NCBI GenBank assembly: GCA_009617715.1
Contig: VTFK01000148.1
Coordinates: 868,001 to 932,000, forward strand
From: Plectrocnemia conspersa
Lineage: Eukaryota; Arthropoda; Insecta; Trichoptera; Polycentropodidae
Direction of reading: 5' to 3'
Length of the DNA: 64,000 nucleotides
Part shown: positions 36,115 to 49,010 of the stretch, one piece after another
Numbering within the stretch: position 1 is the first letter of the stretch
Layout: the number at the start of each line of letters is the position of its first letter
Made by a program: the position numbers and the translations under genes
Notes under the pieces: generated by a model
Databases searched by the model: none
What the model saw: only the letters and a program-made list of their open reading frames with translations
Told to the model about the DNA's origin: nothing

Positions 36115-37204
36115 TCTCTAGACTCGACTAAGTACACAGGCAACACACAATTGGCCCTGCATTAGAAGAAGACAGAAAGAGTAATGAAAATCAAGTTTTG
36201 CTGGTTAGCTTTGTCCTTCTAATGCTAATAAATGCCGAATTGTGATCAATTTGACTAAATAACAAAACATTCTGCCGTTTTCCAATTAAAAAGTGTTAGC
36301 GGCCGCTAAGTGAATTAAGTTCACGACAGTGTCCTTTGTCTCACAGACTACTTCTATGCTAGACAAGATCAATGCCAAACGTTGGTAGAACAGATTCAAA
36401 GAGATAAAAAAAACTTATGAAGCAAATTATATTAGTGTTAAAAGAACGAGAATCAAGCACAGAAATTTTAGCGTCCCACCCATACAGCTTTCAAGAGGTA
36501 GCCAATTTAAGTAAGGGAGCTATCAAAAAGCGCTTCTATAAAGATTCATCAAAAACCTATAGACCTTATAAGCTAAAATAGCAATGGATTCAGGTATTTG
36601 CAAATGCCTATTAAAAAAAAGCAATGATGCGGGTCCTGAATGTAGCACTGTAGAAAAGTAATAGATAACGCAGACCACACGGCATTTGAAAGCTCAGCGT
36701 AGATGGTAAATATAAGCTTGGTTAAAAAAATATTAAGTAAAGGTAAAAGCCTGCTCGACTTGAGTGGAATACACGTAGCGCGTAAATAGAAAAACTGTGC
36801 AGATGACAAAGATAATAAACTCTAAGCCTAAGAGTAGCTGTGTGCTAAATGAAGGCATTAAAAAATCCCAGTAGAGTTTGATGAAATTCAGTCACAATTA
36901 CAAGCCACTCGTTAGAAAATATATAAATAACATCAAAATAGATTATGGTTTCTTCGATTTACGTATATTTGTAAACATTTATTATATTTTCACAGCATCA
37001 TATTTTTTTTAAATAGCAGTGAATTTCGATACAATTTAATTTTATTATTATTTTTTAGTTGGGTACACTACAACATTTTAATATTAAACCTCAACAATTT
37101 TTTTAATTTCATAATAATGTTTTTAAAATCTAAAATAATTACATTGAATCAATCCTTAAATTTCAGTTGCATTGTACTAGATGATTTTTGAAAAACTTTG
37201 CAAA
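36115..37204. other. Region without recognised genes
   Basis: Slightly less AT-rich. A stretch near 36385 (aaacgttggtagaacag) resembles one near 33190 (gaatgttggtagaccc), suggesting a shared unidentified repeat. No family was recognised. Confidence 0.35.
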
Positions 37205-37209
37205 CTAGT

Positions 37210-37985
37210 CGCCCGTTGGCAGAGCCGTAGCGTAGGGAGGAAAAAGGGGGGCATATGCCCCGAGGCGTAAGATTGAGGGAGCATCAAAATGAAGTTTGTA
37301 ATAATCCATATTCAAGCAATATATTTGATTTTGCCAGGAAGTACATTGCCTTATTTGTAAAATGTAATAACCGTAGTTTGAATTCAGCTGAAACACACTC
37401 ACCCAAGCAGATGGGCAATTTTTCGAAACAATTGTAAGCACAAACCAGTTTTTTATCGTTCTACTATTCTATGGAAAAAAATTAAAAAAAAACACTGACA
37501 TTAAAATACTATTTGGAAACACCCTGGAGCACAACAATAGAAGCTGTCACAGCAATACATCGAGGATACACTAGTCGAACTTTTAAAAAAATCGTCAAAA
37601 GCCCCAGATTTTGAAACTAAAAGCGATGTAATAATTGCTATAAAATATTTTTAATTTGAATTTCTGTGATGGTATTGAATCAAATCAAATCAAAAGCGAT
37701 TACAAGATCATACAATAAATTTCACAAAAGCAGTAACTGATATTGAATATCTGTAATTAGAATTGCTTAAGCTTTGCGATGGTTTATGCGAAAATTTTGT
37801 TAAGATATCAAAAATAAAATGCACGGATTAAAATTAAAAAAAATAAAAAATTATTAGGCGGCGTAGAAGGATGCCAGGAGAAGTATTAATTGACGCAGAG
37901 TTTTCAGTACAAAACAAAATCATACGTGTTATGAAAAACGTACGTGAGCTATTGCAACGAGAAATATCAACACAATTTTTAAGAT
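37210..37985 (+). pseudogene. hAT relic of the ZMYM1-like type (truncated)
   Basis: The left end resembles a hAT terminus (cagagccgtagcgtagggagg). Further in, frameshifted plus-strand translation gives PWSTTIEAVTAIHRGYTS (about 37522-37575), SPDFETKSDVIIAIKYF (about 37600-37650), LKLCDGLCENFVKISK (about 37770-37810) and RRMPGEVLIDAEFSVQNK (about 37870-37920). In order these match ZMYM1/TTF-type hAT transposases (TRWSSR..A, NFEF, RRR.PGE). It is cut off at 37985 by microsatellites; the C-terminal dimerisation region is absent. Confidence 0.75.
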
Positions 37986-38011
37986 TAAAATACCTAAGTA
38001 AAAATTAAAAA

Positions 38012-38205
<194 letters not shown>

Positions 38206-38520
38206 ATTAATATTCACAAAAGCTCAAGTCCACTATTTTGAAACATAATTTTGATAAGTTTGTCGCATCAGCAAGGCTTCGTTATAACACATGTTTTGTT
38301 ATGAAGTTATGTTAGGCTTAATATGTTTGGGTTAGGTTAAGCTTTCTTAAAAAAATCACTCGGTGTGTATTAACATACAAACAAATGGATAGAAAATATT
38401 TTCAAAAAACATTTACGCAAAATGAAAAATATAAACAAAAAAGATGTACTTAATCCGAGAAAAGGACCAATATTGAGTATAATATGACAAAAAGTTAATG
38501 TTTAATAAAAAATCTGAGAC

Positions 38521-38660
38521 GCTTACGGAGGAAAGCTACAGCGACGCGAGCGCCGACGCCACCCGATGACGAATGGTCAGCGTGTCAACAAATCGGCAAT
38601 ACCAAGTATATATTGAGACGCGCGAATTTTTAAATATGGCAGCATTACGAATCGCGGTGT
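38521..38660 (-). promoter_or_regulatory. Promoter and non-coding first exon of gene A
   Basis: It aligns with the elements upstream of genes B and C and with D. On the minus strand it reads, in order: tgctgccatatttaaaaattcgcgc (38646-38620), a TATA-like tatata (38614-38607), gtcatcgggtgg (38570-38559), a GC-rich stretch, then donor GTAAGC (38526-38521). The TTCGCGC word resembles an E2F-type site (inference). It lies 5.9 kb upstream of the coding exon. Confidence 0.6.
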
Positions 38661-38727
38661 GATTTAAATTGTTGAAAATGTATTAAATTTTGTTTAACGA
38701 ACAATAAATGTTTTTATTAATATATTA

Positions 38728-38758
<31 letters not shown>

Positions 38759-41500
38759 GTACACATATATTATATAAATAGGTAAACCAGAAAAAATATT
38801 TTGCAAAATTAATTTAATATTTGTATTCATGTATATTTATAAATAGCTAAATTAAAATGTATATTTTTATAAATAGGTTTATGTAATATCAACAGCCATA
38901 CCTTAAAATATCCAAGACTTACACAGTCAATGAAAAGGTAACCTTTTATTTCTTAAAAAGAATACTGAACAATATTTTTTAATTGTACAATTTTATTGAA
39001 AAGAACAATTATTTATTATGGCATGTTTAAATTTATTAATTTTTAATTTAATTTAAGCAATATTTGATTTGTAATTATATATTTTGATAAAAAATAAAAA
39101 TAAATATCACCTAATTAAGGCCGAGCTATTTATATTTAAATTGAAAATAATTAATTGAAACCCTATGATGTTATTTTTTCAACATGTACCTACTCCTACA
39201 TCATAATAGAATGGAGTTTATTTTCGCGTTTTTTTTTTGTTTAAAAATTGTTTTGTTCATTTGTTTCAAATATTATTATTGCAATTTATTGTATTTTATT
39301 TATTGATGAAGCAAATTCAGTGGCTCTCAACATTTTAATTAAAGTTTTTTAATTTTATCAACTTTTTTATTACTTATATATTGGAATATTGATAACGTTT
39401 ACATAAGTTTATATAGTAGTATACATGGGTTTACCAAACTTTTTTTTTAAACAATTGATCCAGTTTTTACACATTGGTCCCGTTGTAATCTGGATTGTCC
39501 TGGTTTCACAAAATTACCGAAATGATTTTTTTTTAACTTGTAAAGCTTCCGTAGCAATTTCACTTGAATTGTCCTAAATAAACAAAAATTTCTGAGAATG
39601 CCTTTAAATAAAATTATTTTGAGCATTCGCGGCAATTTAAGATTTTTTTCTCATTCAAATAAATAATATGAATACAATAATTAAAAAATATTATTACCAG
39701 TTGGGAAAAGTAACAAAAATAAATTTACAAACATAAAATAATTGCGGCCATACTCTGCCTGAATCACTACAAATATACTATATTCTGTTTTAAATTATTT
39801 ATTTATAATTATAAATTAAAATGCCTTTGTAAATAATTTAATATTATTCGTAGTATTTATTATTTCCTAATATTACATCTTTTTATTTATTATTCTAATA
39901 TTTAATTTATTTACACATTTATTTATAGTTTTCTTATATGATCCTCTTATTGAATAAAACATACTAATTAATTATAAGAAAAGCGACATTTGAAAATAAA
40001 TATTATATGCATCTAAGAGTTGATAAAAAGTCAAATAGTTTATAGTATATATAAAAAATTTGAATAGATTAGATAACATATCTAAAATGCTTAAACTCTC
40101 GGCTAACAATAGCGCAGGATAAAATAGCACAAGACAAAATAGCGCGGCGGTAAAACAATTAAAGAAAAACAACGCAAAGCATATATAAAAAAATATAAAC
40201 ATAAATCAGAAATTAAAAACATTAAGAACAGGAATAATGTGTAACAATAAAATTAGAACCGTTCCCACGTGGGTTTTTTTCTGAAAGTGCACATCTGAAC
40301 CTTCGATATTATTAATAATTGAGCTTATCAAAACTAGATAAAAATGTGAATTTAAAACATCTATTATTTTTCAATTAAAATAAATCTTATCTACCGAAAA
40401 AAAAAGTTAATACGATTATAAATAAAGTACAATCAAACATCTTACATCTGAATCGAATAAATACGTATATTTAAAAGAATTCTATAAATTTGAGAATAAA
40501 ATTGGATTTTAATAAATACAGATTTCAATTTACGTCTACGACACATAACTAGTTATTACGGTCTTTAATCAATTGTATTTAAGGGGCAATACTCTTTACC
40601 TTTTCATCGTTTTTTAAAGATGAAAACCTGAATCAATATTTTTTACAACACACAGACAATCTTTGGATCTACCACTAAAAAATAAACGGATTAATTGCAT
40701 TTAATTTTAGGCGAGCGTCAATTAGCTAGGTATACATATGTATATATAATATATCGTGGAACTTACGTCTAAAAGGTTTGCGGGCCCTATAACCAATATT
40801 TACATACGCATGCCCAGTGTGAATTAACACTAGTAATTAATCTCAAGTCTATAGTCTAAAAAAATATATTACACACCTTTTTATCCTAATTATAAAAAAA
40901 CTAGTTTACTAATACTAGTAATTAAATACCATTGCTTAGAATAATTCTAAAAATATTATAAAATATATACGTTTTGCTTTAGAGGAATAAATTTAATTTT
41001 AAAAGCCTTAGATCACTAGCTAGGTAAATAGTAAATAGGTAATAGTCTTTGCCTTAAAAAAGAAATAAATGAGCTGTATTTTTTATTTTCATTTGTAAAT
41101 GGTTTTTAAATTTTTCCGTAATTTTTATTATAATTTTAAAACTATTAGTCTTATTTTATCTTGTAAAATTAAAAATGTTTATAAACCAGTAGCTTGTATT
41201 TAATTTTATTGTACATGTCTTACAATAACGTTCCACTAAAAGAACGGTTTGAAAATATGAAATAATTTATTGGTACTGTTTTACTTTTTTATGCAATTTA
41301 TTTATTTATTTTAATACATTTACGCCAATGCATTATAAATAAAGATAAAAAACAATACATAAAACTGAATTATTCACAGAAACAATAAGATTTAATTATC
41401 GTATATACAATAATTAATAGACCATAATGAGTCGATCAGCTGCGGGTACCTGAATGAGACAAATCAATACTATTCGACAGATGGTTAATTAGTCGGATTG
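38661..41500. other. AT-rich gene-free region
   Basis: No coding sequence recognised. Contains a TA tract near 38740-38757 and a perfect cccacgtggg palindrome at 40264-40273. Confidence 0.4.
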
Positions 41501-42020
41501 TTGTACTTATTGAAGAGTTGCTCCATACTCTTGTTATTCCTATCGCAAGCCGCCAGGGCTTTTGCCGAGAGAGCTTCGTGAGGCCATCCTCAGCTTCTCT
41601 GCTAAGGTCTCAGCAAAGGTAACAGCGTGTTGCAACACTGCACCGATTTCGCCAAGTCTAATTTTAGCCGGGGTCGAACCCATAGATTTAGTCACACAAC
41701 AAAGGTCCGCGACCTTTCACCTTTCAGCACCACCTCCGAGTGGCAGAAGCGGTGAAACACCATGTCGCTAAACTTTTATGTTCTTTCCGCAGGTGGTAGC
41801 GCGCCTCGAAGAGCGCTGAATGAGATGCGGGGTCGAGACTACGCAGTTCTTAACCAGTCACGGACCCTTTATGGCACATATGCCTCATTTATTTTTAAGG
41901 GACGACTGCCGACTGCTTTCCTGCAAACCTCAATGCTTTCGAGCGCTCATGCATGGCGTACGCCGCCTACAATTACGTCCGCTATTATTAGTTCGTTCAC
42001 TTCTTGTTGTTTATCTTAAA
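41501..42020. other. GC-rich island of unknown origin
   Basis: A conspicuous block of higher GC with overlapping short frames on both strands, none with a family motif I know. On the minus strand gggttcgaccccggct (about 41668-41683) matches a tRNA T-arm/B box. It might be a decayed retrotransposon or SINE, or a lost gene. Confidence 0.35.
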
Positions 42021-44380
42021 AAGATCATGTTTTTTCTTAGATTTTTAAAATTATATTCGTCAAATTGACACCTCATAAGGGGTGCTAAATGTGTATAATG
42101 TATCACCCCTAAACAGAACCCGAGTAAAAAAAGAATAATTTGGAATTACAAATAACTTTAATATTATCATTAATAAATAGTATAAACATTATTGGGCCGT
42201 GATTAGGAATTCCAGATGTGGTAATGTATTCAAATTACTTTTGTTGCCTATATTAAAATTATTTTACTTAAATTTATTAAATTTATTATAGTTGGGAGAG
42301 GGGTTACCAATTACCTACAAAATAAATTTAGAAGTCACTTTAACGATAATTTCAAGCAAATAAAAATAAATACTATCTCATCTCAAATTTAAAGCCTAGC
42401 AATGGAATAGAGTGCAACTGCATTTTTAATTTTATTTCTTATTTATATTATAAAATTTTTTTACGAGTGCTTAAGAAGTGTTATTCCTTATTAAGCACTC
42501 GTAAAAAACTGCCTTTTGTTTAGAACAGATGAGCGATAGAGAATGCGTTCTACTTTGCGCAAAATGGACTATTGTTAGTTTTACCCCTTTGTTAACGATC
42601 GCCTTGACGTGCGCCATGACTTGCTTATCGGGAATTAAGTTGGTCGCACTCATTTTTACAGATATAGTGAGAATAGATTGTCAGCTCTTGCATTAATATC
42701 AATTAAAAAAATACTTTGAGACATTTTAATGAAAGACAATATAATTTGTGATTAGAACAATTATGTATAATATGCGGTTATTGATGACTATTGTAAGGAG
42801 CGTTGAATAAAATTAATGAAAAATAAATATATAATATGTTTATCAAATAAAGAAAATAAATTTAAAAATATTATTGTGTTCCCCCCCCCCCCACCTCCTG
42901 ATCTGTTTTTTTTTTTTGATAAGGTGAAAATAAGAAACGAATCAAGGGGGCTCGGTGATTATTGCGCAAACAAAAATTGCGGAAAAGAAAATGGCGCACA
43001 TATATAGTATTTATATTAAAGAATACGGCAATATATATATATAAAAAAATCTGTTTATATCACAAATGTCAATATGATTATACTTTAAGAATATCATGTT
43101 TTAAAATTGTTTACAATTATCTTAATTTTATTACGTTTCCTAATTTTACACAATACCTTACAAAAAAATAAAGAATATAAAGCAGATTTAAAATTAAAAT
43201 TTATTTGCCAATCAAACAATCATCTATGTTCCAAATTTTCGCTATGTGGAATTTTTGTCATTAATCAGGGGTGATTAAATACGAAATTATTATCACTACT
43301 TCTTTAACCCATATGTATAAACAGTTAGGTCTTTTACAAATATATCTGTTTAACATTTAACTATATTTATTATCAGCTCATGAGTCTTGGGTATAAAATC
43401 AACAAATTTATTTTTTATTAACATATAATTTTGTTGTATATATAAAAATAAACACAATATAGCCAGCTTAATTTGGTCGAGGATTATAAAATGCTTTTTT
43501 TTTAAATTGTTAGTTCTGCATTTTTAGATCTTAAGAAATTTTCTTAAACTTGATTTGTGTCTCTATTAATTTTATATTTTCAATTATCTAACCCAAACTG
43601 ATTTGTTTCAATTATGTTTTAATTTATTAACTTACTTTGCTTAGGCACTTAGCCCACATCAATGCCAGTGCCACAAGCACTTAAACCCATATCAATGCCA
43701 TTACCACCTGGAAAAAGTTCTATCTTTACGCTGACTTCAAGCTTCAACATCTTATTAACTTACACAAAATATCAGCTTTGGACTCAATCTTTCAAACATT
43801 CTTTTAACGCATTTTTTTGCAAATTATTTAAGCTTCAAATCTAAAACATATTACTTATTAGGAGTTTTAATTTATATTTAAAGATTATGTGACAATAAAA
43901 CAAAATAAAATTTATTTAACATAACTTAAAATGGTGTAATTGTTATGATTTTAAAATTCTAAATCAGTTATTCTGAAAACCTTCAATTAAAAATTTGAAT
44001 GAGACTATTTTATAAGGAGAAAATTCTTAAGATATTTTTTAAAAAATACATTTTTGAGTATAAAAAATGATATATAGTATAAATTTTGTTCTAAGCAATA
44101 TTTACTAATTCTTACACCAACGACAAACAGCTGTTTCATATGTATGTTAGTTTCGATATTATTATTGTGAATTATAATAATATTATTATACAAATGTACA
44201 GTTTCCGTTATACAGATGAACTTATATTTATGATGAATCGAATGATTCATAAGAGTCTTGATACTTACTAATGTGTACATATATTGTAGTTCTTAATAAA
44301 ATGTAGTATTTTCTCTTCCGTACCTTAAAATCTATGTTACTGTCAAGTCATGGTTAAATAAAAGATTATATGTTTACTAA
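42021..44380. other. AT-rich gene-free region
   Basis: Contains a 12-C homopolymer at 42881-42892 and an imperfect hairpin around 42462-42508 (ttacgagtgcttaa...ttaagcactcgtaa). No gene is recognised. Confidence 0.4.
42462..42508. repeat. Perfect 14-bp inverted repeat
   Basis: ttacgagtgcttaa and ttaagcactcgtaa face each other with an 18-20 bp spacer. It may be the terminal repeat of a tiny element or a stem-loop. Confidence 0.6.
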
Positions 44381-44388
44381 TAAAAGCG

Positions 44389-44394
44389 TTTATT
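44389..44394 (-). terminator. Polyadenylation signal of gene B (AATAAA)
   Basis: AATAAA on the minus strand, 53 nt beyond the stop. Flanks (aataaacgcttttatta) closely match gene C (aataaaggcttttataa), supporting a shared 3' end. Confidence 0.65.
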
Positions 44395-44446
44395 GATCAA
44401 TCTAATATAGCGACAAAAGTTAAGCATTAAAAAATAAAACATATTT

Positions 44447-44959
44447 TTAAGGAATAGCATTAGTTGTCTCAAGCTCTTCTTTGCAGTCCGGCTTAGATTC
44501 AGTAAAAAACAGTGTTTTGCAAATTTCTTTTTGTAAATATGTCTCTATGACAATATTATGCTCTTCATCGTTCTTATCGTCGTCTTTGAATTGTTCCAAA
44601 AAAGACAAAAGCAGACTGTCTGTGGCAATGTCCTCTTCCTTTTTTTCTGCATTGCCTTCTTCGGTCATTTCTTTTGGTTGCTGTATTTCAAAATCCAACA
44701 TAGGCTTCTCCTTGAGCACAAATTTGGTTACAAATAAAATTTTTCTGTTCAGTATTTCTTGGATCTTTTTTTTCAGCTGGTTTACTGATATCCACGCATT
44801 GAACATATCATCGTCCCACGTTGCCATTATAAGATGAGAACCAGCATTAAAAACATCGAGTGGTATCTTCGCCTTATCCAGAAGTAAAAGCATAAGCCTC
44901 TCAGCCTGGGAAATCTTGACTACAATCGACTTGGTCCTTGCACAAGCCTCGCTGCTCAT
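44447..44959 (-). CDS. Gene B: paralog of genes A and C, intact frame
   Basis: 170 residues from ATG 44959 to TAA 44447 in one exon. An acceptor (ttgttatag) ends 6 nt before the ATG. Residues 15-36 read KISQAERLMLLLLDKAKIPLDV, matching A and C. NAW is at 54-56, followed by LKKKI and a Lys/Glu-rich linker. An acidic stretch (FKDDDKNDEEH) and ETYLQKE (about 134-140) match C's SAYLQKKY and A's HIYLKQQY. The protein stops about 30 residues after this motif, so it lacks the long acidic tail and last intron of A and C. There is no signal peptide or membrane segment. Function unknown; it is the most convincingly intact member. Confidence 0.75.
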   Translation of the reverse strand: MSSEACARTKSIVVKISQAERLMLLLLDKAKIPLDVFNAGSHLIMATWDDDMFNAWISVNQLKKKIQEILNRKILFVTKFVLKEKPMLDFEIQQPKEMTEEGNAEKKEEDIATDSLLLSFLEQFKDDDKNDEEHNIVIETYLQKEICKTLFFTESKPDCKEELETTNAIP

Positions 44960-45977
44960 TTTGACCTATAACAACATAAAAAAAGGACTTTAACCATATG
45001 ATGTATCTGTAACATATATTTAAATGATATACAATTTTATAATAAAATACCAAAATCTTCAATACGGATATACTGCAACGTAGTCTTCTTTTGAAATAAA
45101 TAGTAAACACAGTTTTAAATGATTTCAATGATGTAAAACAATATCGTACATCAATAAATTAACAGCGTTCGAGACTTTACCGCCAAACCAGAGATATCTT
45201 TTGCTCTCTAGCTTTCGTATTCGCATTATCTGGATTTTAAATAAATAAGAATAAACCAATCGCTTTAAAAATATGAAATAATAACTTAGTAACTTTTAGT
45301 GTAACCCTCATATGCCATAATCCAGATCGTTCCAAGCCTTCTACTTCATTGAAATAACTCATTATTTATCGACTGGTACCCAAAAGCCAAGTTATCGTTT
45401 CGAAGAATGCATACTTTAGACCAACGCGGCGCGTCAATTACACGGTTTCAGTCGCGGGTGCCCATAAAAGTTGGATACAATAAGCCTACATTTGCTCGCA
45501 TATTATATCCCTACGGCTGTTTTTATTAATATGTATATGTAGCACACATACACTAAAATCGGAAGACTTGAACCTTAACCTTGAACTCCTGATCACAATA
45601 AAATTCATCTTAGAAAGTCTTTTTAAGAATGAAATTTAGATGTATTAAATATATATTATCTATATGCAAAACTAAATTTCAAATCGTTATGTATTTATAT
45701 GCCTGACCAAATCATATTAGTACATGACTCCCGAAACACAAAATATTATAAATATTATATCGATAATGAAATAACTGAAATTAAAAACAGAAAGCGATTC
45801 TAAAAACGTATAACAAACAAGCTTTAAAATATTTTTTTTAAGTAACACAAATTCACATTTAAAAATATTTAGCCGAAATATTAAAACAATTATTTTCACT
45901 TCCAATCGCCAATTATTACTTCACTGCAAAAGCAAAGACTTATGGGTAAAAAGAGTAAGATGTACTAAGGCTCTTAC
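44960..45977 (-). other. Predicted first intron of gene B
   Basis: Runs from donor GTAAGA (45977-45972) to the acceptor ttatag before the ATG. It includes a less AT-rich part at 45170-45500 that could hide an alternative first exon; no evidence decides this. Confidence 0.45.
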
Positions 45978-46112
45978 GAGTTAAAGAATCTGCGAAAGGC
46001 GAAACGAATGCACTCTCGCCTCCACCGCTTGATGACTAATGAGCAACACGGTGAACAAAAATCTGTATTCACACTACTGTTTTTTTTTTATGTAGCAACT
46101 TCATTGTTAAAC
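45972..46112 (-). promoter_or_regulatory. Promoter and non-coding first exon of gene B
   Basis: The minus strand carries the shared motifs: gaagttgctacataaaaaa (46104-46084), attagtcatcaagcggtgg (about 46040-46022), a GC-rich stretch, then donor GTAAGA (45977-45972). It aligns with the A, C and D elements. The TTCGCGC word present in A and C is absent here and the TATA-like box is weak (gaataca). Confidence 0.6.
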
Positions 46113-47340
46113 CAGGTGACTTTTTTTAAACAATAATGAAATGCGGTTATTAGAAAAATATACAACTTAATTAATACATCGAAAATATTTATTTATTGCG
46201 AGGGTAATTTTAAAATCACATTACATATAAAAAGCATATTAAACATGAATAAGCTTTTTTACTACAATATACATTGGCAATCAGTGAATTGTATTTATAT
46301 TATTGTGGTTTATTAGTGCTACAATTTTCATAGCCTATATAATAAATAACGAAATATCATAAATTAGTATTTATTAAAATTTTAATATCGAGCATTGCAT
46401 ATGTTTAACAAAAAATGGTTATTGCAAAACTATAATTACTACCGCAAAATAAATATAAAAAAAATAAAAATCAATGAGTCGTAATTTAAGAAATTTTACA
46501 AAGCACCGTATAATTTTTAAGGCGTCGTCTTTGATTCGATCTTGTTTTGATATTTTTATGTTTGTTTGTTGCTAAAGGAAAAGTGCATTCATTTTCGAAT
46601 TGGTTTGTTCAAAGGAATTTATATTTGTATGAATTTTGTTGAAATTATATTTAGCTAGGTTTAGAACCAATAACCAAGTATTCGAAATTGATTTAGCGCC
46701 ACCACTTTTATTTAGTGCTATTATTTTATAATTTCAAGTTTAATTGCTTCTTTATAATTTTTTTATAATTAGGTTTTCAGTATTGCCAAAATTTTTGGTT
46801 GTATCCAAATTGATATGGTGATTTTCATCGAAAATGTGGATTGACAAAGTTGATTTTTTTAAAAAAAGCTTTTTTATCGCGTTTCTATTTTTCTATTGTG
46901 AAATCCTAATTGTCCTATTTTTTCCTATATCTCTCAAACGTATGATAAATGTGAAATAGCATTAAAATTATTTTTTCACGAATATTAGTCAATCTGTTTA
47001 ATTTTAATGCTACTTTAACATTTTTAAATTCCTTAACTTTCTGTTCACTATCCAATAGCTTATCTGCTCTATGAAATAATAGTGAGGCTGCTATATAGTG
47101 GAATTATGAAGGATGATGCTTAGAATTAGCGATTTATATATGTTTTTTTTCCTTCAATTTTCATAGTAAATTTTAAAAAATCACGTTGTATATTTTTCAT
47201 GGATTTGATAAATTAAACATTTTTCTGAATCTTTTAAATAGTCGATAAGGTATAAATACAATAAAATTCATTTTAATCAAATATTCAAGAAAATTTTAAT
47301 TGATAGATCCAAATTTGTATTAATAATGTTTATATGTTTG
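46113..47340. other. AT-rich gene-free region
   Basis: No coding sequence recognised. Confidence 0.4.
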
Positions 47341-47379
47341 ACTAAATATATATTTTTTAAATATAAATTAAAAAAAAAA

Positions 47380-47440
47380 ATTTTTTATTGGGATTCGAAC
47401 CCTGATTTTTCAGCAATCGTCGATTTATTTCCTTGTATAT
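47380..47440 (-). repeat. Possible tRNA-derived remnant
   Basis: The minus strand reads gattgctgaaaaatcag then ggttcgaatccc, a perfect B box/T-arm, followed by an A/T-rich tail with poly-T. No complete cloverleaf can be folded by eye. Confidence 0.35.
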
Positions 47441-47549
47441 TGTGCTATTTTTATATTTATAATAATTATTTTAATACCATATATTATGTAATAAAATACA
47501 TAAATAATTGTAAAATATGATATACATATGTAAAATATGATATAAACTA

Positions 47550-47567
47550 GTTGTCAGGTGCTCGGGA
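47550..47567 (+). repeat. Direct repeat, left copy
   Basis: agttgtcaggtgctcggga matches agttgccaggtgctcggga at about 48194-48212, 645 bp away. The pair may bound an unidentified element containing the GC-rich segment at 47608-47730. Confidence 0.5.
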
Positions 47568-47607
47568 ACAAAGTTCGCATTATGTTATATTCCTGAAAAT
47601 TGGTAAG

Positions 47608-47745
47608 CCCGACGGACCGGTGCGGTAGCCTAGTGTACTAATGCGTCAACCCGACCCATAGTCAAGTCAGCGTCAATTCCGACTTCTCGGGGTATGACTA
47701 TAGCGCGAACCCTACCACTCCGGTCTTTTTGTTTTTTTTTTTAAA
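47608..47745 (+). repeat. SINE-like GC-rich segment with poly-T end
   Basis: ggtgcggtagcctagtgtactaatgcg resembles a Pol III A box/D arm. The segment ends accctaccactccggtctttttg followed by a T run. There are internal inverted words (tagtca...tgacta). Its GC content differs strongly from its flanks. The class is uncertain. Confidence 0.4.
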
Positions 47746-48193
47746 TATTACGTTTATTACAATATGATTATTATTTTTACAAACATAATTTTTTAAAACA
47801 TACATACATACATGTTACAGGTTAAAAAAAAACTGCTAGACGGGAATCGACTAACATAGTCGAATCATATCTTAAAACCCTTCCAATTAGCTCAATAATA
47901 GTCAGAGACGATCCCAGAAATTAATTTTACCTTTCACCCCAATGAAAAAAACACAGGTGATCTAAAATTAGACTGGTTTGAAACTATGCTATTTTTCTCG
48001 CTCCTGTTAAATTCCAATTATGAAACAGCGAAATAGATATTACGTGAAAAAAGTAGAGGGCCAAATTTTATATAATAAAAATTAAAATAAGAACAATTTT
48101 ACACTTTTATAAAAAAAATATGCGCATTATTCTCGCAGTTAAATTTAATAATTAATATTTTATTTCGAGAAAATCTGTTTTAATTATATGCAA

Positions 48194-48212
48194 CAGTTGC
48201 CAGGTGCTCGGG
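48194..48212 (+). repeat. Direct repeat, right copy
   Basis: One mismatch to the copy at 47550. Confidence 0.5.
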
Positions 48213-48715
48213 AGTTTGAATCAAAGGTGCAGTGGCTTCCAAACTTTATGTAACTGCGTCTAATATTTTAATAAAAAATCTTAACGCTATTTTCACTGAT
48301 TTTATAATATAATTCAAGCACATTTTTTATAGTAAAAATAAATTAGCCTGAAAAAATTTTTACAGTATAATAACAAAAGGATTTACTAAAATAAATGTTT
48401 TTGTATGCATTTATTTTTAATGCGATGTATGAATTATCTAACAGCACAAAATTATGATACTATCGATGGAAGAACTACTCGGGTTATTTTTCAACACAAA
48501 CAAGGGTTGATATTTTTATTTAACGAAAATAAATATAGTGTTTCGTTTTTAATTTTTATTTCGCATATATCGCATGATAGCTCTACTGTTATATATATAT
48601 TTACTAGTTCTCATAATCTTAAACTTATTGCATATTAAACTTTTATGAAATTGAGAATTAAAATTAATCAAGAAAAAAAAACAATAATATTTACTGAATA
48701 AGGGCTTTTACATTA

Positions 48716-48800
48716 AATGGAAAGCACGCGTTAAATACCTGGGTATACAGGTGGATACCAGACTTAAATTCAACAAACGTATAACTCAAGCGCCATTGCA
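48716..48800 (+). pseudogene. Jockey-like LINE fragment (post-RT)
   Basis: The plus strand encodes KARVKYLGIQVDTRLKFNKRI, the KYLG..LD..L.W..HI landmark downstream of the RT palm. The C-terminal pieces of probably the same element are at 50190-50460. Confidence 0.7.
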
Positions 48801-49010
48801 GCTCTAAAATCAATATTTTATAGACAAAGCGCGCTTACAGGGATGTGATAAAATAATTGGACCAAACATATTTTTGTAGTTTCTACACACTTTTATGTAA
48901 TTATAATAAATAGAAACAATACTCTTACATAAAAAAAATATATAGAGAATGCCAGAAGAGTAATTTTTTAAGCATACTCTATACACGCTATTATTATTTT
49001 TTTACGTTTT

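Noticed and set aside
38290..38345. Telomere-like ttagg/ttaggtt words
   Set aside because: Only scattered single words, not a tandem TTAGG array.
40264..40273. cccacgtggg palindrome as a clock or Myc-type regulatory site
   Set aside because: A single E-box with no adjacent gene or cluster; expected by chance in 64 kb.
44481..44837. Plus-strand Ser/Phe-rich 118-codon frame
   Set aside because: Antisense shadow of gene B.
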